From positions 1-45,419 of the forward strand of contig NZ_JAHRGL010000023.1 in the NCBI RefSeq assembly GCF_019097855.1: a DNA stretch of 45,419 nt, written 5' to 3'. The position numbers and the translations under genes are program-made. The first letter of the stretch is position 1, and each line of letters opens with the position of its first letter. This document shows positions 1-7,708 of the stretch, in pieces. Source of the stretch: Geopseudomonas aromaticivorans (GTDB lineage Bacteria; Pseudomonadota; Gammaproteobacteria; Pseudomonadales; Pseudomonadaceae). The notes beneath the pieces were generated by a model. That model was not told where the DNA came from. It saw only the letters and a program-made list of their open reading frames with translations, and did no database searches.

Positions 1-127
1 CGGAGGGATGGTGTGGGGCGGGTTTTGAACTGATCAGTAGTGCCATACACCACCGCCATCCTGGCAGTGAGCTAGTGACAAAAGGCACTTTTTAAGGTTG
101 CGCGAAAGCGCAGTGAAAGCCATAATC
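1..127. repeat. Terminal direct repeat (circular overlap), left copy
   Basis: Bases 1-127 are identical to 45293-45419. An exact overlap of 127 bases is what a de Bruijn assembler with k=127 leaves at the ends of a closed circle, so this is best read as one sequence counted twice rather than a biological terminal repeat. It contains the start of repA, the rep leader peptide and the antisense RNA promoter. Confidence 0.93.
98..126 (+). promoter_or_regulatory. Predicted sigma70 promoter of the rep antisense RNA
   Basis: TTGCGC (98-103) and CATAAT (121-126) are separated by 17 bp, a good sigma70 spacing. Transcription would begin near 133 and run opposite to the repA leader. The -10 box overlaps the start codon of the leader peptide on the other strand. 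Confidence 0.6.
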
Positions 128-132
128 TGCTC

Positions 133-220
133 ACTTGTGTGGTGAAGGGGGCTTGTCCGCCAAGACCTTTCCCCCTTCATATGCTTCCCCAAAAGCCCGG
201 CCTGCTAGCCGGGCTTTTTG
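133..220 (+). ncRNA. Antisense RNA controlling repA (CopA/Inc RNA type)
   Basis: This is a roughly 88-nt RNA predicted from the promoter at 98-126 and the terminator at 191-219. It holds a main stem, TGAAGGGGG (143-151) pairing with CCCCCTTCA (171-179), whose apical part is CTTG-TCCGC-CAAG (152-164). The loop carries CGCCAA (158-163); the complementary rep mRNA carries UUGGCG, the kissing-loop sequence known from IncFII, IncB and IncI replicons. Position, orientation, size and loop motif all fit a CopA-like copy-number and incompatibility RNA. That it is transcribed is inferred. Confidence 0.75.
191..219 (+). terminator. Rho-independent terminator of the antisense RNA
   Basis: AAAAGCCCGGC (191-201), loop CTGCTA, and GCCGGGCTTTT (208-218) form an 11-bp stem ending in a T run on the plus strand. 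It is A/T-flanked on both sides, so it may also act in the other direction as the 5' structure of the rep mRNA. Confidence 0.85.
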
Positions 221-947
221 GTTTCTGAATTTGATTGCCTGTCGGCATCACTCCATATCGTTCTCCCGCAAGCCTTTCCTACCGCCACGCTGGCTTCTCA
301 GGCCCAAGACTTGCAGTGCGCTGCAACGGTAGCACTCCAAACCGTCCATCTGCAAGCCAAAGTCCGCAGAAAAATCGAGCACTTATTACGCTCATTGGAA
401 CCCTCATGGGCCTCGGATTTCCGCTAAAGAATTTCTCCTCTAAGCCTTGTGAAATATATTTCGCGCTTAAAACTTACGTAAGTTATTCGCATAGATTAAT
501 CCGCCTAAGTTAAATAACTTACATAAGTTACGTCGCGAAATTAATTTGAATAAGTTACGTAACAGATGCGCTGTCGTACCCGGTCCATCGCTGGGAAGGT
601 CCGGCTAAATTCATTCCAGCTGGCTCGACATCTCTTCCGCCTATTCCACCATCCGGACATACTCGGCCAGGCACCGGGTATCGGTCTCGCTGCCATGGCT
701 CACCGCTACGCACAGCGGGTCTGCTTGCGCCCGCGATCTACGCTGACCGACAGCTTGTATGCCGTGCTTCTACGCTCAGCGCGCCTCGACATCGGTTTGC
801 CGGCGATTCAGCGCCCCGGCTCCTTCACTGCAGCCTACCCATAGGACGCGGCGCGCAGACGATGCTCGCATTGATGATCGTCCCCTCGCGATCCGGCAGA
901 TAAAGATCCTTGAGCAGGCCATTGCGTACCATCTTCGCCACGCATAG
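220..947. other. Intergenic region between rep control and par operon
   Basis: I see no convincing gene in these 700 bases. 220-420 has no clear feature. 421-565 is AT-rich and holds the partition-type palindromes described separately. 566-947 is GC-rich; its minus strand reads a short open stretch near 840-945 without family signatures, possibly a gene relic. Confidence 0.5.
471..563. promoter_or_regulatory. Cluster of partition-type palindromes (putative parS/operator)
   Basis: AACTTACGTAAGTT (471-484), AACTTACATAAGTT (516-529) and GTTACGTAAC (554-563) are near-identical palindromes in an AT-rich stretch, with an extra half site at 505-511. The same motif recurs directly before parA (948-960) and after parB (1991-2040). 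The repeated sites around one par operon fit a centromere and operator bound by the small RHH partner protein; binding is inferred. Confidence 0.65.
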
Positions 948-960
948 ACTTACGTAAGTT
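948..960. promoter_or_regulatory. par operator palindrome upstream of parA
   Basis: ACTTACGTAAGTT is the same palindrome as at 471-484 and lies 28 bp before the parA start codon, where a bound RHH protein would autoregulate the operon. Confidence 0.6.
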
Positions 961-988
961 AAGTACATTACTTCATTGGTGGGCACGT

Positions 989-1636
989 ATGATTTTGCTG
1001 CTAGGCGGTGAGAAGGGGGGGAGCGGGAAAAGCTGCCTCGCTCAAAACTTGGCTGTATGGATCCAGGCGCGTGGGGGGGACGTACTGCTGCTTGATGCAG
1101 ACCCGCAAGGCACAACCGCTGACTGGGCGGCTGAACGGGCCGAAGGCAATCTCCCTCCAATTCCTGTTGTACAGGCACACGGCAACATTCGACAGACCCT
1201 GCTCGACCTCCGTAACCGTTATCGGCAGATTGTTGTCGACGCAGGCGGGGCGGACTCCGAAGCGCTTCGCTCCGCGATGACGGTTGCTACGCACATGCTC
1301 ATTCCTTTTCGGCCGAAGCGCCGCGACCTCAAGACCCTGCCGAATGTAGAAAATTTGGCGCGATTGGCTTTGGCAGTTAATCCGGAGCTGACTATTCGGG
1401 CCGTCATCACGCAATGCCCTGCACTCCCCAGCCAGGTACAGCGCATTCTGGATGCGAAAGATGCTTGTAAGTCTTTTGGCATTGAAGCTCTCAACGCGAT
1501 CACAACCGCACGAAACGTCTACGATGATGCCGATGAAAACGGCTGCTCTGTCTTGGAGAGCGGTGCAGACCCTCGTGCTATTGAAGAAATTGAAGCTCTG
1601 GCTACAGAGCTGTGGAGGGATTTTAGATGGGCTTGA
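989..1636 (+). CDS. parA: ParA-family partition ATPase
   Basis: This 215-residue protein is a small ParA/IncC-type ATPase. The deviant Walker A motif KGGSGKS is at residues 9-15, with the signature lysine K9, followed by LLLDADPQG at 33-41 and the IVVDAGG Walker B region near 82-88. The short N-terminus without an HTH domain places it with type Ib ParAs, which pair with small RHH centromere-binding proteins and use ATP-dependent nucleoid binding to position plasmids. The downstream parB overlaps it by 10 bp, and palindromic sites flank the operon. The call is secure; the type Ib assignment is inferred from size and partner. Confidence 0.92.
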   Translation: MILLLGGEKGGSGKSCLAQNLAVWIQARGGDVLLLDADPQGTTADWAAERAEGNLPPIPVVQAHGNIRQTLLDLRNRYRQIVVDAGGADSEALRSAMTVATHMLIPFRPKRRDLKTLPNVENLARLALAVNPELTIRAVITQCPALPSQVQRILDAKDACKSFGIEALNAITTARNVYDDADENGCSVLESGADPRAIEEIEALATELWRDFRWA

Positions 1637-1989
1637 AAAGTCTCATCCGTCCGCCCAAAGCTGAGGGAGCTGCCGCTATAGATACTGACGCAGCGGCCGA
1701 GGCGTTCATCGCAGGAGCTCCTGTAAGCACCATCCCTGCGGAGGCACGAAAGCGCAAAAAATCAAAGGCCAACTACGTTCGCACCACGTTTTCGTTGAGC
1801 AAGACGGTTAACAAGCAAATCGACAAACTGTCGCTTGCCCCGCGGCATTTCCGGGCTAGTCGATCTGACGTGGTGCGAGCGGGCGTGATGGCTCTGCTTG
1901 AGCTCGAGCGCGCTGAGCTGCTGGCCATCCTCGAAAAGGCATCGAAAAGCGAACCACTCACCGAAGTGCTCGATGACGATGACGAGTAA
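1627..1989 (+). CDS. parB: Small ribbon-helix-helix partition protein (ParB/ParG-like)
   Basis: This 120-residue protein starts inside the end of parA behind GGAGGGA (1614-1620). Its N-terminal half is basic and probably disordered, with KRKKSK near residues 42-47. The segment from about 50 to 100 reads as a ribbon-helix-helix fold (VRTTFSLSKTVNKQIDKL, then a helix ending VVRAGVMALLELE). The C-terminus is acidic (DDDDE). Translational overlap with parA and the AACTTAYRTAAGTT sites before and after the operon make a centromere-binding and autorepressor role likely. The family cannot be fixed beyond RHH. Confidence 0.8.
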   Translation: MGLKSLIRPPKAEGAAAIDTDAAAEAFIAGAPVSTIPAEARKRKKSKANYVRTTFSLSKTVNKQIDKLSLAPRHFRASRSDVVRAGVMALLELERAELLAILEKASKSEPLTEVLDDDDE

Positions 1990-1990
1990 T

Positions 1991-2040
1991 ATCAGTAACT
2001 TACATATCATCAGTAACTTACATAAGTTACTGATGATATG
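1991..2040. promoter_or_regulatory. Compound palindrome and direct repeat after parAB
   Basis: CATATCATCAGTAACTTA (2003-2020) and its exact complement (2023-2040) form an 18-bp perfect inverted repeat with a 2-bp centre. ATCAGTAACTTACAT occurs at 1991-2005 and again at 2009-2023, an 18-bp direct repeat period. It contains the par motif AACTTACATAAGTT, so it may serve as a partition site, an operon-end structure, or both. No T run follows, which argues against a simple terminator. Confidence 0.65.
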
Positions 2041-2093
2041 CCTTTAACCAAAAGTGACTACCGCCTAGTCGCTCGATTCTGGTGTTTTCAGTT

Positions 2094-2819
2094 TCAACGC
2101 CTACCCAGAGTTTGGCGGCAGCGGGCCAGATTAATTTCTCCCACATACGGATTCCCCCATCCCATCGCACAGGCGTTGGCCTGGTTACGCCACCGCTCCC
2201 ACTCGCTGACGGGGTACTGGCGGCTCCAAGCCTCGTAGACGCGGCGGTCGAGCTTCGACAGGCGCAGCCGGTAGCGGTCGGCCATGTACAGGTAGATCCG
2301 CGCGGCGGCACCGCGCGTGCGCTCCGGTGGCATGGCGGTCTTCTGCTTGAAGTTGACCACCATGGGGCAGGCGCCGTACTGGCTGGGCTTGTCGCTCAGC
2401 ATGCCCAGGGCGAAGTTGCTGCGGTCGCCGTTGACCTCGCCGATGCTCGGCACCAGGTTGTGCAGATCTGCCTCGGCCTTGCTGAACACCGGGTCGTTGG
2501 CCGTGCAGTTCTTGCGGCCGCCGTTCTGCCAGCATTGCCGCTGGTGGCCGATCACCCAGGCTGGCACTACGTGCTCCCATTCGATACGACCGGCGCGGTT
2601 GGCATTCTTGCGCGGCTGGTAGCCGCAACTCTCTAGGTCGACGCGGTTCCCCTTGTATTCGCAGCCGCAGTAGAAAGTCTTCTCGTGGCCGGCATACAGC
2701 TTCCAAGCGATCTTCTTGGCTTCCTTGAATGTGCGGGGCGGTTGGATGTCGGCGGCCAAGGTGGAGCCGCACAGGAGGAACAGGCTGGAGAGCAGGGCAA
2801 GCGGGCGAAGCAGATTCAC
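2094..2819 (-). CDS. endA: Endonuclease I (EndA/NucM-type periplasmic or secreted DNase)
   Basis: The protein has a Sec signal peptide (NLLRPLALLSSLFLLCGSTLA, cleaved about 24 residues in) and the endonuclease I core. RIEWEHVVPAW carries the catalytic His, and DLHNLVPSIGEVNGDRSNF carries the metal-binding region. At least eight cysteines fit a disulfide-stabilised exported enzyme. Family members are non-specific DNases that degrade extracellular or incoming DNA. No ATG fits; I chose the GTG at 2819, with a TTG four codons upstream as the alternative. It is transcribed convergently to parAB. Plasmid carriage of endA recurs in Proteobacteria and may limit uptake of competing DNA, which is inference. 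Confidence 0.9.
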   Translation of the reverse strand: MNLLRPLALLSSLFLLCGSTLAADIQPPRTFKEAKKIAWKLYAGHEKTFYCGCEYKGNRVDLESCGYQPRKNANRAGRIEWEHVVPAWVIGHQRQCWQNGGRKNCTANDPVFSKAEADLHNLVPSIGEVNGDRSNFALGMLSDKPSQYGACPMVVNFKQKTAMPPERTRGAAARIYLYMADRYRLRLSKLDRRVYEAWSRQYPVSEWERWRNQANACAMGWGNPYVGEINLARCRQTLGRR

Positions 2820-2940
2820 GAAAACATCCAAGTTGGTGTGACAGCAGTAGAAGAAGGAGGCGGGAGCGATCAGGTCACGCGGCGCGCTTTTTCAGTCGAG
2901 GTGCGCCTCATGAGAGCGCTGGCCCGGGGCTGACACACTT

Positions 2941-2982
2941 CATCACGCCGGCCTTCTGGTGGCGGTAGCGGGCCGGTATCTC
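2941..2982 (-). pseudogene. Short umuC remnant
   Basis: The minus strand of this segment matches the intact umuC at about 5060-5100 (the part encoding [12 protein letters not shown]), with a single-base deletion and a few substitutions (here TACCGGCCCGCTACCGCCACCA). Similarity fades after about 40 bases. It sits between endA and the end of hipA and looks like the scar of an earlier umuC copy. Confidence 0.7.
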
Positions 2983-2985
2983 TCC

Positions 2986-4260
2986 TCACGCCTCAGCCAA
3001 GCGGAATGCGGGAGCCATGATGTCTTGTTCGCGCGCAGAGAGTCGTAACCCTCCAGCAATGATTCGCCACTGACTGACGATTTCCTGGAAGTTCGAGATG
3101 ATCTCGTCGGCCTCGGCTCTGCTTAGGCGAAAAAACTCTGCCACCTCTCGAGCCAGCTCCAAGTCCAGTGCGTTGTCCGCCTCCGTGATGTTCAGCTTCA
3201 AGCCGCTGGCGATGGGAACAGGGTTCATGTCATAAGCGTCAGATAGCCGCCATCCGATCCCGGGTTTCAGGATAAAGCCGTGGTTTCGCAGGTGATCATC
3301 GGTGTTCGACACTAGGATATTGAACACAATGCGCGACCAAAGCTCGCGGAGGTCTGCGTTAGTCTCCGCGCCGTGCCGGATCAGTACCTCTGCGAGTTCT
3401 AGGTAGCTTGCCCCCGTACTGGCATCATCGCCGTCTACATGCCCAGTAAGGGTCATGGCCGAGGCAAAATGTAGTCTGCGACCTGTATCGGTACGATCAA
3501 AGCGCTTAACCATGAAACAGTGGTGCTCGCTGGCGAAGCGTTTGGATAAGCCATCAGCCACACGCAACCCGCAGCCGCGAGCCAGCGCGTTCACCACCAT
3601 TTCCCAGGCGCCGACATCGTATTCGTCGCGAACACTCGGAAACTTGGCAATCCAGAGGCACCCATATTCGTCGACAACGCTGGCCTTCGGGCGTGCGCCA
3701 CCCAGTGAGCCGCCAGGGGCTATGAGCATACGCAGCCACTCACGCCCATCGGCGGAGATGTTATCTGGGTCACGCTCCAGAGCCAGGCTTGCACGCTCGA
3801 GATCGCGAAGCGCGACAAAAGGAGGAGCGGCAATATTGTCGCGGTCGTCGAGAAAGCTGCCCTCGTCATTCAGTCGATATCGGAGCGCGCCGGCTCGATA
3901 ATGGTCATGCACCCCCAGCAGATAATCAGACTCATGCAGCCGAGTTCCGCTAGGAAGTGCCCCCTCTCGAATATCACGCTCAAGGCGCCGCTTCATCAGC
4001 AACCGTCCCCAACGATCAGGGCATGAGTCCGCGAAAACACCGAATTTGTCTTGCCCTTCGCCCGGAAACTGAGGACCTTCAAAGAGACCTATGCGCGGAT
4101 CGATCTGTATCTGGTTCAACGCCGGATCACGTAGTGCCGCCGAGTCATACTCGAACTCGAAAAGCTCCGACTGGCGTGAGATTCGGGCATGCAACCAGCC
4201 GAGCCGCTTAGGCTCAGGAAGCCCTTCCCAGTCGGCATACACCCCGATCATCTTGCTCAT
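2986..4260 (-). CDS. hipA: HipA-family serine/threonine kinase toxin
   Basis: This 424-residue protein has the HipA kinase layout: the glycine-rich loop [11 protein letters not shown] at 183-193, VKRFDR at 251-256, the catalytic segment [11 protein letters not shown] at 319-329 and the metal-binding segment DAYDMNP at 341-347. HipA kinases phosphorylate an aminoacyl-tRNA synthetase (GltX in E. coli) and arrest translation unless bound by HipB. All catalytic motifs look intact, so it is probably active. It overlaps the upstream HTH gene by 4 bp, the usual hipBA arrangement. It should act as an addiction module; the exact substrate is unknown. Confidence 0.93.
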   Translation of the reverse strand: MSKMIGVYADWEGLPEPKRLGWLHARISRQSELFEFEYDSAALRDPALNQIQIDPRIGLFEGPQFPGEGQDKFGVFADSCPDRWGRLLMKRRLERDIREGALPSGTRLHESDYLLGVHDHYRAGALRYRLNDEGSFLDDRDNIAAPPFVALRDLERASLALERDPDNISADGREWLRMLIAPGGSLGGARPKASVVDEYGCLWIAKFPSVRDEYDVGAWEMVVNALARGCGLRVADGLSKRFASEHHCFMVKRFDRTDTGRRLHFASAMTLTGHVDGDDASTGASYLELAEVLIRHGAETNADLRELWSRIVFNILVSNTDDHLRNHGFILKPGIGWRLSDAYDMNPVPIASGLKLNITEADNALDLELAREVAEFFRLSRAEADEIISNFQEIVSQWRIIAGGLRLSAREQDIMAPAFRLAEA

Positions 4261-4751
4261 TGCTCATCGTCCTTGTTGGAAGGCTTCTTCTTCCACGGTG
4301 AGAGCAGTGCCGCAAGCTCGGCACTGCTGGTCGCCGTCGCGGGCGACTCGTGTGGGTAATCCTGCTCCCGCGTACGGCGTGACAACGGAGCGGGTGGCAA
4401 CTGCTTTATCGCAGTGATGGAGCCATCGCGTTGCGACGATGATGGTTTCCTGACCGATCTGGTTTTCACCAGCCCAGCATCCTGAAGGTGCCGGCCTACC
4501 TCATCCACGTCTGCGATCTTGGCCAGATCCTTTTCAATCCCTAGAACCTGCATGACTGACAGGTACGCCCCGATGGTCACGCCTGAGTTGCCACGCTCCA
4601 AGCCGCGCAAGGTCACCTGTGACATCCCAGCGCGCTCAGCGACCTGCTTTGCTGTCAGCTTTCTGCGCAGGCGGGCCAGACGCAAGCGCTCACCGAGCTG
4701 GATGAGCAGCAGGTTGGTAGAGGGTAGAAGTGGGGCCGTTTTCTTAGCCAT
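4257..4751 (-). CDS. hipB: HipB-like XRE-family antitoxin and autorepressor
   Basis: This 164-residue protein has an N-terminal XRE helix-turn-helix (about 18-75: [24 protein letters not shown], then [21 protein letters not shown]). A long, low-complexity C-terminal tail, rich in Ser, Pro and Lys, is about twice the length of E. coli HipB (88 aa). The gene precedes and overlaps hipA by 4 bp, so it is the antitoxin and the operon repressor. The tail could wrap the kinase or be a degradation tag; that is inference. Confidence 0.88.
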   Translation of the reverse strand: MAKKTAPLLPSTNLLLIQLGERLRLARLRRKLTAKQVAERAGMSQVTLRGLERGNSGVTIGAYLSVMQVLGIEKDLAKIADVDEVGRHLQDAGLVKTRSVRKPSSSQRDGSITAIKQLPPAPLSRRTREQDYPHESPATATSSAELAALLSPWKKKPSNKDDEQ

Positions 4752-4757
4752 AGCGAA

Positions 4758-4796
4758 ATTATTCCTTCACCATCTCGGATAAAGCGAAAGAATAAT
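4758..4796. promoter_or_regulatory. Putative HipB operator
   Basis: ATTATTC (4758-4764) and GAATAAT (4790-4796) form a dyad just upstream of hipB, extended imperfectly inward (CTT/AAA). Its location in the only gap before the operon fits autorepression; no binding evidence. Confidence 0.4.
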
Positions 4797-4831
4797 ATCA
4801 CTTTCATCGCGCGGCGCGGAGGTGCTTCACC

Positions 4832-6091
4832 CTATCGAACCTCCCGCAGCTCCCCCCACCGACTCACATACCCCGGCGACTTCAGCTCCTGACGCATCCC
4901 CCAGCCCGGCGCCGCCGGCACCCGGGCCAGCCGCACGGTGCCGCGGCCCATGCGCGCGTTGATCTTGTCGAGGGTGGCCATCAACGCCTCGCTGCCAGGC
5001 CGCAGCGCCGGCGCGAACAGGTCGCCCTGGATCTGCCCGGGGCTCACGAAGTCCATCAGTACCACACCGGCCTTCTGGTAGCGGTAGCCGGGCCGGTAGA
5101 TGCTCTCCAGGCCAGCCAGAGCAGCCTGCACCAGGTCGCGAGTGTCGTGACTGGGGCACGGTAGCGGCACGCTGGCCGTGCGCCCGTAATGCGCCTCGTT
5201 GGGGTTGAAGCCGCTGGTGCGGATGTAGACCTGCAGCAGCCGGCAGTAGTCGCCCTGGCCGCGCAGCTTCTCCGCCGCGCGGCTGGTGTAGCAGGCCACC
5301 GCTTCGCGCAGGTCACCGGGATCGGTGACCCGCTCAGAGAAGGAGCGGCTGCAGGCGATCATCTTCTTTGGCTCCGGGCCGTCCCCCAGTAGGAAGCAGG
5401 CTTCGCCGCGCAGCTCGCGTACCGTCTTCTCGACGACGATACTGAAGGCTTTGCGGATGAACGCGGCGTCCTGCTGGGCGAGATCCCAGGCGGTGGCCAC
5501 GTTCATAGCCTCGAGCTTGGCGGACAGCTTGCGGCCGATGCCCCACACCTCGCTGACCGGAGCCAGGCGCAGCAACTTTTCCTGGCGGGCCGGATCGGTG
5601 AGATCGACCACTCCGCTCCTGGTGTGCTTTTTGGCGCACCAGTTGGCCAGCTTGGCGAGGGTCTTTGTCGGCGCGATGCCGACGCAGACCGGGATACCGG
5701 TCAGGCGCTGCACCTCAGCCTTCACCCGCCGGCCGTAGAGCGGCAAGGGCTCCTGCAGGCCGGTTACATCCAGGAAGGCCTCGTCGATGCTGTAGACCTC
5801 GCTACGCGGCGCCAGGTCGCGCAGCACGCTCATGACGCGCGCAGAGAGGTTGCCGTAGAGGGCGTAGTTGGAGCTGAACACCTCGATGCCGTGCAGGGCG
5901 ATCAGCTCGCATAGCTTGAAGTAGGGCTCACCCATGGCGATACCCAGCGCCTTGGCCTCGCTGCTGCGGCTCACCACGCAGCCGTCGTTGTTGCTGAGCA
6001 CCACCACCGGCAAGCCGCGCAGATCCGGCCGGAACAGGCGTTCGCAGCTGACGTAGAAGTTGTTGCAGTCGACCAAGGCGAAGGTGGGCAT
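4832..6091 (-). CDS. umuC: Translesion DNA polymerase V catalytic subunit UmuC
   Basis: A full-length (419 aa) Y-family polymerase: [13 protein letters not shown] gives catalytic D8, [11 protein letters not shown] follows at about 33-43, and the SIDEAFLD motif with D103 and E104 completes the metal site. The C-terminal little-finger and UmuC-specific domains are present. With processed UmuD it forms Pol V, which copies damaged DNA during the SOS response. It starts one base after the umuD stop, so the two genes are translationally coupled. Plasmid relatives include rulAB, mucAB and impCAB. Confidence 0.96.
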   Translation of the reverse strand: MPTFALVDCNNFYVSCERLFRPDLRGLPVVVLSNNDGCVVSRSSEAKALGIAMGEPYFKLCELIALHGIEVFSSNYALYGNLSARVMSVLRDLAPRSEVYSIDEAFLDVTGLQEPLPLYGRRVKAEVQRLTGIPVCVGIAPTKTLAKLANWCAKKHTRSGVVDLTDPARQEKLLRLAPVSEVWGIGRKLSAKLEAMNVATAWDLAQQDAAFIRKAFSIVVEKTVRELRGEACFLLGDGPEPKKMIACSRSFSERVTDPGDLREAVACYTSRAAEKLRGQGDYCRLLQVYIRTSGFNPNEAHYGRTASVPLPCPSHDTRDLVQAALAGLESIYRPGYRYQKAGVVLMDFVSPGQIQGDLFAPALRPGSEALMATLDKINARMGRGTVRLARVPAAPGWGMRQELKSPGYVSRWGELREVR

Positions 6092-6092
6092 G

Positions 6093-6521
6093 TCAGGCGG
6101 CCAGTCGGCGCACGGCGGCGACCACTACGCCGAAGACCTCCAGCTCCTCGCCAGACGCGAAACGGATGTCCTGGTAGCGGGGGTTCTCGGCGCGCAGGAC
6201 GGGCAGACCGTCTTCGGCCTCGAGGCGCTTGCAGGTGAAATCGCCGCGCACGGTGGCCACCACGATCATGCCGGTGCGCGGCTCGATGGAACGGTCCACC
6301 ACCAGCACGTCGCCATCGAAGATCCCGGCGCCCTGCATGCTGTCGCCGGCGGCGCGGAGCAGGTAGGTCGCAGCCGGGTGCCGGATGCATAGATCGTCCA
6401 GGGACAGCGTGGCTTCGATGTGATCCTCAGCAGGCGAGGGGAAGCCAGCGGCGACCAGGTTCGAGAACAGGGGCACCTGCTGAACGGACGCGCGCAGCGG
6501 GCCAAGCGGTGTCAGACTCAT
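6093..6521 (-). CDS. umuD: SOS mutagenesis protein UmuD (LexA-like autoprotease)
   Basis: This 142-residue S24 peptidase-family protein has a cleavage site at A25-G26 ([11 protein letters not shown]), nucleophile S61 in GDSMQG and general base K98 in FTCKRLE, each one position later than in E. coli UmuD. RecA filaments stimulate self-cleavage to UmuD', the form that activates UmuC. It is the first gene of the umuDC operon, with a LexA box 19 bp before its start. Confidence 0.95.
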   Translation of the reverse strand: MSLTPLGPLRASVQQVPLFSNLVAAGFPSPAEDHIEATLSLDDLCIRHPAATYLLRAAGDSMQGAGIFDGDVLVVDRSIEPRTGMIVVATVRGDFTCKRLEAEDGLPVLRAENPRYQDIRFASGEELEVFGVVVAAVRRLAA

Positions 6522-6539
6522 GATTGCGGGCTCTAAATG

Positions 6540-6555
6540 CTGTATTTATATACAG
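6540..6555. promoter_or_regulatory. LexA (SOS) box shared by umuDC and the SRAP gene
   Basis: CTGTATTTATATACAG differs by one base from the consensus CTGTATATATATACAG and is centred between the divergent umuD (start 6521) and SRAP gene (start 6605). Chromosomal LexA should therefore hold both directions down until DNA damage. Confidence 0.93.
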
Positions 6556-6604
6556 TAATTCAGCGCCGCCAATGCGGCAACCTGGCTGCGATGGGAGGTG
6601 CGAT

Positions 6605-7027
6605 ATGTGTGGAGGCGTCGAGGTAGCAGGCCGCTTCACGGAAAGCGGCAAACCGGTGAAGGTCTACTTCCCTAACCCGAAGGCGGCCCTACCTGTGCTG
6701 CAGGCGGACGGCTCGGTGGAATGGCTGCCGTGGGGCCGCCGCAAGGAACAGGAGGGACATCTTCCGGCGACCGGCTGGGCGCGGGTCGATTCGATCAGCG
6801 CCGGGAAGTGGACCCGCTTCCACCCCCAGGAGGTGCGGATCGCCGCGGAGCGCTTCATGGAGAAGGACCCGGCGGGCGTCTCGCACTGGTTCGACCTGGA
6901 GGAAGGCCAGGCCATCGAGGGGCTGCTGGTGGCTGCCGGCGAGGAGCGGCGGATCTACGTGATCACGTCGTTGCCGCCGGTGGGGTGCGAGTCAATTCAT
7001 GGGCGGTGGCCGGTGGTATCTGCCTGA
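6605..7027 (+). CDS. Compact SRAP (YedK/HMCES-like) abasic-site protein
   Basis: The 140-residue product begins MCGG. In SRAP proteins Cys2 is exposed after Met removal and forms a covalent bond to abasic sites in single-stranded DNA. IYVITSLPPVG followed by IHGRWPVV at the C-terminus matches the VTxxA...IHxRMP region that carries the second catalytic residue (His). Typical family members are about 210-230 aa, so this is a shortened version. I chose the ATG at 6605 because Cys2 must follow it, GGGAGGTG precedes it, and an earlier start at 6524 would run through the LexA box. Shared SOS control with umuDC fits a role in lesion handling. Confidence 0.78.
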   Translation: MCGGVEVAGRFTESGKPVKVYFPNPKAALPVLQADGSVEWLPWGRRKEQEGHLPATGWARVDSISAGKWTRFHPQEVRIAAERFMEKDPAGVSHWFDLEEGQAIEGLLVAAGEERRIYVITSLPPVGCESIHGRWPVVSA

Positions 7028-7126
7028 CTGCGTGAGGTCTTGCAACTTGCAAAGGGGCAAGAACCAAGTCTCTTGCGGCCGTCAGCTCCATATTTAGGGG
7101 CTGCCGCCCGCCAGCCGATCACTCTG

Positions 7127-7313
7127 TATCGCCCAAAGATCTCGATGTATCGTCTAAATGTCTCGCTCTATCGTCCAAAGGTCACCTTTCGCTGAGCAAA
7201 TGGCCAAGTTACATGAGCTGACTCAGTGAATAGGCCTCCGCATGCCTGCAAAGGCGTTGTAACGCGACATTTGGCCGATAACCAAGTGCCTTGGCTGAGA
7301 CCTTTGGCCGAGA
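7127..7313. repeat. Five iteron-like 18-bp sites upstream of the ParS-type gene
   Basis: Three direct copies, TATCGCCCAAAGATCTCG (7127-7144), TATCGTCTAAATGTCTCG (7148-7165) and TATCGTCCAAAGGTCACC (7169-7186), are spaced exactly 21 bp apart. Two inverted copies follow: CGCGACATTTGGCCGATA (7263-7280) and TGAGACCTTTGGCCGAGA (7296-7313), with a CCAAG-TGC-CTTGG palindrome between them at 7282-7294. They fill most of the 304-base gap 7028-7331. They could be operators of the gene at 7332 or protein-bound iterons of a second replication or stability locus. Confidence 0.75.
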
Positions 7314-7331
7314 AGGGGAACGGAACTCATC

Positions 7332-7700
7332 ATGACTGACCAAGATCGAGTCGCCCTCACCTTCTTCCACAACCTGATGGCCCATTGGGGCTGCTCGCCC
7401 GACCAGCAGCTCCGCCTCCTGGGCTGCGGCGACCAGACCAATTCGTGCGAGCTGGAGCGATGGCAGGCCTGCGGCCTGCCGCATGACGTGCTACTGCGGG
7501 TCTCGCATCTCATGGGCATTCACCGGGCGCTGCGGACGATCTTTGGTGAAAACCAGGCCGCCTATTCCTGGGTATCCCGTCCGAACGATGCGCCGCCGTT
7601 CGCTGGCCGGGCCGCCATGGAGCTGCTGGTCGAGGGCCATTTCGCGGAGGTGCGCGAGTACCTGGAGCAACAGTTGCGCTTCTTGCCCGAGTTGGAGTGA
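7332..7700 (+). CDS. Xre/MbcA/ParS toxin-binding-domain protein (orphan antitoxin-like regulator)
   Basis: The 122-residue protein resembles the Xre-MbcA-ParS antitoxin family. It has an N-terminal helical part, a middle segment (RVSHLMGIHRALRTIFGENQAAYSWVSRPN) typical of the DUF2384-type toxin-binding domain, and AAMELLVEGHFAEVREYLEQQL at the C-terminus. Such proteins normally neutralise RES-domain toxins encoded next to them. No RES-like gene follows, only a 57-aa ORF, so the toxin is missing or the protein works alone as a DNA-binding regulator of the five repeat sites upstream. Confidence 0.7.
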   Translation: MTDQDRVALTFFHNLMAHWGCSPDQQLRLLGCGDQTNSCELERWQACGLPHDVLLRVSHLMGIHRALRTIFGENQAAYSWVSRPNDAPPFAGRAAMELLVEGHFAEVREYLEQQLRFLPELE

Positions 7701-7708
7701 GGTCAGCC

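Noticed and set aside
825-1178. 117-codon minus-strand frame overlapping parA
   Set aside because: It runs antisense through parA and the par operator; only its first part might be a relic.
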